Assembly: GCA_003669255.1 (NCBI GenBank)
Contig: QWPO01000071.1
Span: 1-5,177 of the forward strand
DNA length: 5,177 nucleotides
From: Planctomycetota bacterium
GTDB lineage: Bacteria > Planctomycetota > Planctomycetia > Pirellulales > UBA1268
Reading direction: 5' to 3'
Positions within the stretch are counted from its first letter, which is position 1, and each line of letters starts with the position of its first letter. Shown here one piece after another: positions 1 through 5,177 of the stretch. The position numbers and the translations under genes were made by a program. The notes under the pieces are model-generated. The model searched no databases. It was not told the DNA's origin and was given only the letters and a program-made list of their open reading frames with translations.

Positions 1-1
1 C

Positions 2-1732
2 ACACCGCTCGATCTGGCCACCCCGGAGTCGGCCCTCCACTCGTTCATTCGTGGTCGCGAAGCGTTTTCCGCACTGTTCAACGCGCCGCCGGCATCGTTT
101 GCCAGGGTTGCGGGTGGAGCCATTCCGCTGCTGCCGCAGCTGCTCGCCGGATGTGGCGTCGAAGGAGGCATCTGGACGCTGTTCGACGGCTCGCCGCTTC
201 CCGATGTCGGTGGCGGGATGATCCGCTGGCAGGCCGGCGGCGCGGCGATCGATCTGCTGGCTGCCGCCCCGCTTGACGCCCGGTCGGCACGCACCGTGCT
301 CGCCCTCCACGAGACACTCGGCGATGCGCTCGACCGCGAGCACGTGGCCGCGGTGCTCTTCGCCCACTACGCGGGGACGGCCACCCGCTGGCACGCGCTC
401 GTCCGTCGGATCGGTCGCTGGACGAATCTGCTCGGCACGTTCGTCACGCCGCGGGAACTTGCCCGGCGCACCACAGGCGCTGGCACGACGGTGTCGCTTG
501 AGCCCGACGCGTTTCCGCCCACCCTCCCCCGTTCCACCGCCGCGGCCGGCGACGACGTGATCACGGTGGCCGTCGCACAGGCCGGCCAGGAGGCGGGGGC
601 AATCGTGGCCGCCACCTCGCCCCTCGCAGTGGTCCCCGCACCGCCGCCGGCTCGTCCGCCCATCGCGGTGCAGCCTCCGCTGCGTCGCTGGCTCTCGTTC
701 GCAGGACCGGCTGGGGCCCGCCGCGATGCGGATCGGCTCGTCCTCGAGCACGAGCTCATTCGCGTGGAGGCGCACCCGCAGACCGGCGGCCTGCTCTCGC
801 TCCGCCGCGACCGTGATGGAGCCAATCGGCTCTCGCAGCAACTCGCCGTGCGCACCACGCGGACGGCGGGGGGTGGCGGCGGCTGGGAAGCGGCTGAGGA
901 CGGCGTGTTGACCACTCGTATGGTTGCTGATGCGGTCGAGCGGGTCGTGGGCGAGAACGGCCGCGACTCGCTCGTCTCGCGGGGCCGGCTGGTCGCCGCG
1001 GATGGCGGCGTCGCGGCCCGCTTCTCGCAGATCGTCTCGCTCGTCGAGGGCATGCCACTGGCCGTCCTCGACATCGAGGTCGAGCTCGAGAGGCCACTTG
1101 CCGGCTCGCTCCTCGACAGTCACGTCGCGGCCCGGTTCGCCTGGCACGAAAACGAACACGTGGAGATTCGCCGGAGCCTGCTCACGCAGTCGGTTGCCAC
1201 GGAGCGGACCAGGTTCACGGCTCCACACTTCATCGAGATCGTGCCCGAGAGCACGCGGGTCGATGTGGCTGCCGACGCGGTGACCATCCTCACGGGTGGG
1301 CTTCCCTGGCACCTCCTTTCCACGCCCCACGTGCTCGATTCACTCCTCGCTGGGGGCTCGGTTGGCCGCATCTCCCGTCGGCTCGCAATCGGCCTAGGCC
1401 TCCGCCGTCCCTGGGATTCGGCCCTGGCGCTGGCCGCGGGCACCCCGCTTGGCGTGGCAATCCCGGGCCTTCCGGAGAATGTCCGGCTGACGGTGGCGGA
1501 ACTTGTCACGACCGACCGGCAGCTCACTGCCGGCCGCTTCGGCCTGCTGGAATCGGCTGGCGTTGGCGGGGAAGTGACGATCGACTGGGGGCGACCGGTC
1601 GCCCGGGCGACTGTCGTCGATTTCACCGGCGGCCCGCGGACGGAGCCAGCCGTTGCGATCGATGGCACCCGGACCGTAGTTTCTCTCGAACGCTACCAAT
1701 GGCTGCAACTTGATCTGGGGTTTGCGGGATGA
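2..1732 (+). CDS. GH38-like glycoside hydrolase family protein, 5'-truncated
   Basis: The frame is open from the left edge to a TGA at 1730-1732, giving 576 visible residues. The start codon lies outside, and the first in-frame ATG (218) is internal because convincing protein sequence precedes it. Residues about 50-155 (GCGVEGGIWTLFDG, then DREHVAAVLFAHYAG and LLGTFVTPREL) resemble the distal part of a GH38 alpha-mannosidase-type catalytic domain. A Pro/Ala linker (about 213-227) leads to a beta-rich C-terminal half that opens with LVLEHELIRVEAHPQTGG (about 246-263), the typical entry to the GH38 C-terminal domain; GGLPWHLL near 432 suits that family too. The GH38 nucleophile Asp would lie upstream of the window, so activity cannot be judged. 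Expected role is hydrolysis of alpha-mannoside-like glycans, by family inference only. A Gly-rich loop (about 291-295) looks like a tolerated insertion. The stop overlaps the cmk start. The coding call is firm; the family is moderately sure, from remembered motifs. Confidence 0.82.
   Translation, partial: TPLDLATPESALHSFIRGREAFSALFNAPPASFARVAGGAIPLLPQLLAGCGVEGGIWTLFDGSPLPDVGGGMIRWQAGGAAIDLLAAAPLDARSARTVLALHETLGDALDREHVAAVLFAHYAGTATRWHALVRRIGRWTNLLGTFVTPRELARRTTGAGTTVSLEPDAFPPTLPRSTAAAGDDVITVAVAQAGQEAGAIVAATSPLAVVPAPPPARPPIAVQPPLRRWLSFAGPAGARRDADRLVLEHELIRVEAHPQTGGLLSLRRDRDGANRLSQQLAVRTTRTAGGGGGWEAAEDGVLTTRMVADAVERVVGENGRDSLVSRGRLVAADGGVAARFSQIVSLVEGMPLAVLDIEVELERPLAGSLLDSHVAARFAWHENEHVEIRRSLLTQSVATERTRFTAPHFIEIVPESTRVDVAADAVTILTGGLPWHLLSTPHVLDSLLAGGSVGRISRRLAIGLGLRRPWDSALALAAGTPLGVAIPGLPENVRLTVAELVTTDRQLTAGRFGLLESAGVGGEVTIDWGRPVARATVVDFTGGPRTEPAVAIDGTRTVVSLERYQWLQLDLGFAG
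1729..1732 (+). other. ATGA stop/start overlap, GH38-like gene to cmk
   Basis: The cmk ATG (1729-1731) shares bases with the upstream TGA (1730-1732). The bases just before it are G/T-rich (ctggggtttgcggg) without a clear AGGAGG, so reinitiation by ribosomes finishing the upstream gene is the likely start mode. This ties cmk expression to the GH38-like gene. Confidence 0.85.
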
Positions 1733-2391
1733 TCATTACGCTCGACGGTCCTGCCGGCGCCGGCAAGAGTTCGACCGCCCGTGCGCTGGCCCGTCGCCTG
1801 GGCTGGTTCTACATGGACACCGGAGCGATGTATCGGGCGGTCACGCTCGTGGCGCTCGAACGCACCATGTCGCTCCATGATGCCGAGGGCCTCGCGGCAC
1901 TCGCTGAGTCACTGGCGATCGCCTTTCGCGACGGCCGCGTGTTCGTCGACGACCGCGACGTGTCGACCGAGATCCGCACCGAGCAGATCACCACCGCCAC
2001 GCGGTCGGTGGCCGACGCCCCGCCGGTCCGCGATGTCATGAAGCGGATGCAGCGGAGCATCGCCGAGGGGCTCGACGTGGTCACCGAGGGTCGCGACCAG
2101 GGCTCAGTCGTGTTTCCGCTTGCGGAACTCAAGGTGTTTCTCACCGCCTCGCCCGAGGAGCGGGCCCTGCGCCGCCATCGCGAGGAGGCTTCGCGTGGGA
2201 CGGCCTCGTCGCTCGACTCGGTGCTCGCGGCTCAGAACCGCCGCGACGAGGGAGACCGCGTCCGGGCGGTCGGAGCCATGAAGGCGGCCGACGATGCCGT
2301 GCTCGTCGAGACCGACGGGCTCACGCAGGACGAGGTCGTCGAGAGGCTCGTGCAGCTGATCGAGGAGCGGCGGCGGCCGCGGTCCTCATGA
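1729..2391 (+). CDS. cmk: Cytidylate kinase (CMP/dCMP kinase)
   Basis: Cytoplasmic enzyme that transfers phosphate from ATP to CMP or dCMP, giving CDP/dCDP for nucleic acid and CDP-lipid synthesis. At 220 residues it has the usual bacterial Cmk length. The P-loop GPAGAGKSS is at residues 7-15. MDTGAMYRAVT (29-39) is the family's (L/M)D(S/T)GA(I/M)YR motif. DVSTEIRTEQIT (77-88) matches the CMP-binding-insert DVS-EIRT motif. EGRDQGSVVFP (120-130) matches the GRDxGTVVFP segment and keeps the Arg and Asp used for CMP contact. RDEGDRVR (172-179) is the Arg-rich lid. Two variations: Glu and Gln flank the GRD core where many homologues have Asp and Ile/Met, and the Pro of the usual R-x3-PL after the lid is Gly here. 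The ATG at 1729 overlaps the preceding stop (ATGA) and puts the P-loop at the expected distance. No strong Shine-Dalgarno is visible, so translational coupling is likely. Confidence 0.97.
   Translation: MIITLDGPAGAGKSSTARALARRLGWFYMDTGAMYRAVTLVALERTMSLHDAEGLAALAESLAIAFRDGRVFVDDRDVSTEIRTEQITTATRSVADAPPVRDVMKRMQRSIAEGLDVVTEGRDQGSVVFPLAELKVFLTASPEERALRRHREEASRGTASSLDSVLAAQNRRDEGDRVRAVGAMKAADDAVLVETDGLTQDEVVERLVQLIEERRRPRSS
2388..2391 (+). other. ATGA stop/start overlap, cmk to acyltransferase gene
   Basis: The acyltransferase ATG (2388-2390) overlaps the cmk TGA (2389-2391) in the same 4-base arrangement. No well-spaced ribosome binding site is visible, which supports translational coupling and a shared transcript. 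Confidence 0.85.
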
Positions 2392-3107
2392 GCGACCGCA
2401 GCGACGACGAGGTGGCGGTCGGCGGCGGCCACACGCCCTTTGGCAAGTGCCTCTACGACCTGCTCTGGGTGCTCTGCCGCACGCTTGGCGTGGCGGTGTT
2501 TGGGTTCCGGTCGCGGTTCGTGGAGCCGCTCCCGAAGACGGGTCCGCTCATCGTGCTCTCGAGCCATCAGACGTTTCTCGATCCCCTGCTGCTTGGCCTG
2601 GCCACCGACCGCCGGTTGTCGAGCCTGGCCCGCAGTTCGCTCTACCGCTTCAAGCCGTTCGCCGCGGTGATCACGGCTCTCGACGCCGTGCCGATCGACC
2701 GCGGGTCATCGGCGATCAAGGCGATGAAGGTGGTGATCGCGCGGCTCAAGCGGGGGGCGGCGGTGACGATCTTTCCCGAGGGATCGCGGACCGAAGACGG
2801 CCAGCTCGGCGAGTTCAAAAGCGGCTTCGCCCTGATCGCGAAGCGGGCCGCGGCACCCATCGTGCCGGTCGCGATCGTGGGCGGGTTTGAGTGTTGGCCG
2901 CGAACGCGGCTCCTGCCGAGGCCAGGGCGAATCCGCCTTGAGTTCGGGGAGATCGTCACCGCCGAGCAGGTGGCGGCGATGAGCGAGCACGAGATCTTCG
3001 CGGTCTGCACGCAGCGGATCCGCGACCTCGACGCCAAGGCCCGCGCCGCCCTGGGTGCTACGGCCCGGTCGCGGCCGGCGGTGTCGAGCCCGCGCGGGCC
3101 CGCTTGA
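2388..3107 (+). CDS. PlsC-family lysophospholipid / 1-acyl-sn-glycerol-3-phosphate acyltransferase
   Basis: A membrane-associated acyltransferase of 239 residues, the usual size for the PlsC/LPLAT family. The likely reaction is acylation of lysophosphatidic acid to phosphatidic acid; exact acceptor and acyl donor cannot be read from sequence. All four family motifs are visible: SSHQTFLDP with catalytic H60-x4-D65, AVPIDRGS (101-107 region) with the substrate-binding Arg, FPEGSRTEDGQLGEFKSG with F129-P130-E131-G132, and APIVPVAI (156-163). A hydrophobic stretch at about 21-40 probably contacts or enters the membrane. The first 20 residues and the Arg/Ser/Pro/Ala tail from about 224 are low-complexity. 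The ATG at 2388 overlaps the cmk stop as ATGA. A GAGGAG at 2362-2367 lies about 20 bases upstream, too far for a good ribosome site, so coupling to cmk is likely. cmk followed by plsC is known in many bacteria. The last 50 bp overlap the convergent minus-strand gene. It could equally be a less specific LPLAT, so no symbol is given. Confidence 0.95.
   Translation: MSDRSDDEVAVGGGHTPFGKCLYDLLWVLCRTLGVAVFGFRSRFVEPLPKTGPLIVLSSHQTFLDPLLLGLATDRRLSSLARSSLYRFKPFAAVITALDAVPIDRGSSAIKAMKVVIARLKRGAAVTIFPEGSRTEDGQLGEFKSGFALIAKRAAAPIVPVAIVGGFECWPRTRLLPRPGRIRLEFGEIVTAEQVAAMSEHEIFAVCTQRIRDLDAKARAALGATARSRPAVSSPRGPA
3058..3107. other. Convergent 3'-end overlap of two genes (50 bp)
   Basis: The plus-strand acyltransferase gene stops with TGA at 3105-3107, and the minus-strand gene stops with TAG at 3060-3058. 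The overlap encodes about 16 C-terminal residues of each protein, both low-complexity (Arg/Ser/Pro/Ala on plus; Lys/Arg/Ala then Pro/Ala on minus). A perfect 12-base palindrome, gcccgcgcgggc, sits inside at 3088-3099, but no T-tract follows it on either strand. Transcripts from the two sides must overlap or end by a mechanism not evident here. Confidence 0.8.
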
Positions 3108-5177
3108 AGGGATCGACCGTGCCGCCGCCGGGGCCCGGAGGCGGCTCGTTGGCCGACTGGCCGAACGGCACCAGTTTCGGCCACTCCAAGTTCATCCCCG
3201 GCCAGGTTTGGGCGGGTGGCGGTGCCGGAAGCGGCGACTTGGCCGGCCCGGACGCCTCAGGCAGCGGCTGGCTCGTGAGCAGGTCGTTGGGCGTGGGAAA
3301 CCCTCCCGGCTGACCGCCTGTCGAGACGGGCATCGCCGGCACGCCAGGGTCGCCGCGTTCCAGGACGCGAACCGAGACATCATCGACAAACGCCTCACCG
3401 AGACCCGTGAGGGCGAACGTCACCGTGATCGGCTCCTCCGACGACTCGGCGGGCACGATGCGATGGAGCACGAGTCGCCGCCAGGTCTTCGTCATCCCCA
3501 CGCGCTCGCCGAGTGCGGGGCCGCCCAGTGAGTCGAAGACGAACAGCCCATCGACGCTCCCAGCGATCGGCTTGGGAACGAAGACCTGCGCCGAAATCTC
3601 GATCAGCTTGCCCGCCGACGGCTGCAGTGGCGGCGTCGTGACCCACAGCGGCGGTGTCTCCACCACGATCGGCGGGTCTTCCTTGTTGGCGGGCCGCGCC
3701 GCCATTCGCAGGCAACCCTGCCCGGCGGCGGGCTTGGCCTGCGAGACCTCAAGCCTCGTGACGATGTCCGACTGCTTGCGGGCGAAGTGCCGCCAGCCGC
3801 CCCCCGAAAGATCCTCGATGCGTTCCATGCTGCCGCCGCCCAGGAGCTCGGGCCCCTGCACGACCGCAGCGCGGGCCGACACGAAATGCCATTCTTCGGC
3901 GAGCGCGGTGTCAGACGCCGTGAGTGGGCTGGCCACCATCGACCCTTCGGCCTTCACGCCGTTCTCCCAGATTCGGCGCTCGAACTGCCCGGCGATCGCC
4001 GCCGCCCGCCGGAGCCTCATGATGGCCGTGGTCGGGTCGGACATGACGAGTGATTCACCCTCCGCGGCAAGGCGGCCCGCCTCGGTGAGCATCGGCACGG
4101 CGTTGACGGGTGGCGGACCCGAGAACGCCTGCGGTGGCAACCGACCGAGCAGGTCGCCGGAAGCGGCCAGCGCCGTGGCCGCGACCGCGCGGGCCGACGA
4201 GAGTTCGACGGCGGTCAGGCCACGGATCCGATCCTGCACGTGCGCCGTCACCGCCGGCTCACCACTGAACAGGATGATCGAATGGGTGAGGAAGTCGTCG
4301 AGCGTCACCGACACGCCCCCTGTCACCCGCTGCTGCCGCAGTGGCTTGAGCCCGCCGGCCGCAACCTCCCAGGCCTGATGCGCCTCCGGCACGCCGGGCA
4401 CGAGGATCGTGAGCGGCGCTTCATTGGGCGGGATGTCGCTCCCTGCATAGCGGCGGGCGACGATCTGCGAGCCTTGCACGCACCGCCAGGCCACCACCAT
4501 CCGCGCGCGGGCCGCCTCCATCACGAATGCCTGCACCTCATCGCTGCTGGTCTGCGCCTGGGCGGCGAACCGTCCGGCCGCACCCCATGGCTCGAGCACC
4601 TGGAGCCGCAGGTTCATCTCCCGGGCCGCGGCGGCGCGGGCCCGTGCCTCGCGGTCGTCGCCGTCGAGCCGGCGGGTCGATGTGAAGAGGATGCCGCGGG
4701 TGCCGGCCGCCAGCGCCGAGAAGGCTGCAAGCGAGAGGCTCTCGCCATCGACGGCGAGGCCGCGGCCGCCGATGCCGGCGATCGCCGCCGCCTGCCGCGC
4801 CGCCCGGGGATCGATCTCGGTGGAGATTGTTGCCAGCAGGGGCGTGCCGGGCCGCGTGAGCCGCGGGCGTTCGCGGAGCCACTTCAGGTAGTCCACCAGT
4901 TCGAGCGACGTGCCGAGCACGGTCTTTCGGGCGACGAGCATGTCGAGGTGACGCGAGACGGTGCGAAGCCCGGAGTCGGCGGAGCCGATCAGCGGTCGGC
5001 CGGCCCGCTGATCGCAGGCTCGCACGCGGCGGCCCCGCTCCGCGAGGGCCTCAACGTCGTCATCGGCGAGCCCGGTGCCCAGATCCCACATCAGCACGCG
5101 GTCCCAGTTGCGGAGGATGGGCAATGAGTCGGGCTCGCGGACGTCAACGTCGGGGATCGGCGGCGGCGGGCAGATCA
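3058..5177 (-). CDS. Large multi-domain protein of unknown function, planctomycete-type, 5'-truncated (glycosidase-like plus jelly-roll module)
   Basis: The frame is open from the right edge to a TAG at 3060-3058, giving 705 visible residues. The TTG at 5124-5122 is probably an internal Leu codon, since the frame continues upstream as ICPPPPIPDVDVREPDS. Residues about 25-170 alternate strands and helices (LMWDLGTG, RPLIGSAD, LGTSLELVDY, LLATISTEID, GTRGILFTST), like part of a TIM-barrel glycosidase fold; I could not assign catalytic acids. A beta segment follows (LVPGVPEAHQAWEV near 258, VTGGVSVTLDDF near 284), then a helical region to about 410. Residues about 445-605 resemble a carbohydrate-binding jelly roll, running from GGGSMERIEDLSGGGWRHF to GLGEAFVDDVSV, the common closing strand of CBM4/9-like modules. 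The last ~100 residues are Pro/Gly-rich. Any signal peptide would lie outside the window; export and glycan binding are inferences. It is convergent with the acyltransferase gene, so not in that operon. Real coding is well supported; function is unknown. Confidence 0.85.
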   Translation of the reverse strand, partial: ICPPPPIPDVDVREPDSLPILRNWDRVLMWDLGTGLADDDVEALAERGRRVRACDQRAGRPLIGSADSGLRTVSRHLDMLVARKTVLGTSLELVDYLKWLRERPRLTRPGTPLLATISTEIDPRAARQAAAIAGIGGRGLAVDGESLSLAAFSALAAGTRGILFTSTRRLDGDDREARARAAAAREMNLRLQVLEPWGAAGRFAAQAQTSSDEVQAFVMEAARARMVVAWRCVQGSQIVARRYAGSDIPPNEAPLTILVPGVPEAHQAWEVAAGGLKPLRQQRVTGGVSVTLDDFLTHSIILFSGEPAVTAHVQDRIRGLTAVELSSARAVAATALAASGDLLGRLPPQAFSGPPPVNAVPMLTEAGRLAAEGESLVMSDPTTAIMRLRRAAAIAGQFERRIWENGVKAEGSMVASPLTASDTALAEEWHFVSARAAVVQGPELLGGGSMERIEDLSGGGWRHFARKQSDIVTRLEVSQAKPAAGQGCLRMAARPANKEDPPIVVETPPLWVTTPPLQPSAGKLIEISAQVFVPKPIAGSVDGLFVFDSLGGPALGERVGMTKTWRRLVLHRIVPAESSEEPITVTFALTGLGEAFVDDVSVRVLERGDPGVPAMPVSTGGQPGGFPTPNDLLTSQPLPEASGPAKSPLPAPPPAQTWPGMNLEWPKLVPFGQSANEPPPGPGGGTVDPFKRARAGSTPPAATGP

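Noticed and set aside
863..892. G-rich run encoding Thr-Ala then five Gly in the GH38-like protein, as a possible slippage or phase-variation tract
   Set aside because: The longest pure G run is short and interrupted, and the frame reads through cleanly; a flexible Gly loop is the simpler reading.
367..1074. A 235-codon open frame on the minus strand inside the GH38-like gene
   Set aside because: Ser/Arg/Ala/Thr-rich with no motif; the plus-strand frame has family-like motifs across the same stretch.
1752..1765. Perfect 14-base palindrome tgccggcgccggca shortly after the cmk start codon
   Set aside because: It falls exactly on the P-loop codons for Ala-Gly-Ala-Gly, which give such a palindrome with GC-preferring codons. 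There is no loop and no other sign of a regulatory site.
3088..3099. 12-base palindrome gcccgcgcgggc as a possible bidirectional terminator
   Set aside because: It has no loop and no T-tract follows on either strand. Short GC palindromes are expected by chance at this base composition.
3407..4378. A 323-codon open frame on the plus strand
   Set aside because: The product is dominated by Ser, Arg, Thr and Ala, typical of a reading opposite GC-rich coding sequence, and it lies wholly within the better-supported minus-strand gene.
5122..5124. TTG as the start codon of the large minus-strand gene
   Set aside because: The same frame stays open to the window edge with plausible protein sequence (ICPPPPIPDVDVREPDS). 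The alpha/beta region begins immediately after the TTG with no room for a signal peptide, so an upstream start is more likely.
4240..5127. A 295-codon open frame on the plus strand opposite the large minus-strand gene
   Set aside because: The translation is rich in Arg, Gly, His and Pro with no recognisable motif or fold pattern. The minus-strand frame has coherent protein sequence throughout, so this is a high-GC antisense shadow.

Overview
The window is GC-rich and almost entirely coding. It looks like chromosomal DNA from a planctomycete, probably of the Pirellulales type. I base this on protein style, recognised from memory and not searched: a GH38-like glycosidase-type protein directly upstream of cmk, a cytidylate kinase with an E-GRD-Q-G motif, and a large Pro/Ala/Gly-rich protein of a kind I associate with planctomycete genomes. 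The assignment is an inference.

Plus strand, 1-3107: three genes are packed head to tail. A 5'-truncated GH38-like (alpha-mannosidase-like) protein ends at 1732. Cytidylate kinase (cmk) runs from 1729 to 2391. A PlsC-type lysophospholipid/1-acylglycerol-phosphate acyltransferase runs from 2388 to 3107. Both junctions are 4-base ATGA overlaps, so the three are very probably one translationally coupled operon whose promoter lies left of the window. cmk next to a plsC-like gene is a widespread bacterial arrangement that joins pyrimidine nucleotide supply (CMP/dCMP to CDP/dCDP) with phospholipid synthesis. The GH38-like gene in front is the lineage-specific part.

Minus strand, 5177-3058: one long reading frame, open at the right edge and so lacking its true N-terminus, encodes a multi-domain protein of unknown function. 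Its order is an alpha/beta, possibly TIM-barrel glycosidase-like region, a beta segment, a helical segment, a jelly-roll (carbohydrate-binding-like) module and a Pro/Gly-rich tail. It converges on the acyltransferase gene, and the two 3' ends overlap by 50 bp.

There is no intergenic stretch in the window. I saw no RNA gene, mobile element, CRISPR array, canonical terminator or identifiable promoter. The many other long open frames are what high-GC third-position bias produces opposite real genes. Nothing here amounts to a clearly new system. The best leads are the two incomplete, poorly characterised proteins that flank the housekeeping pair.
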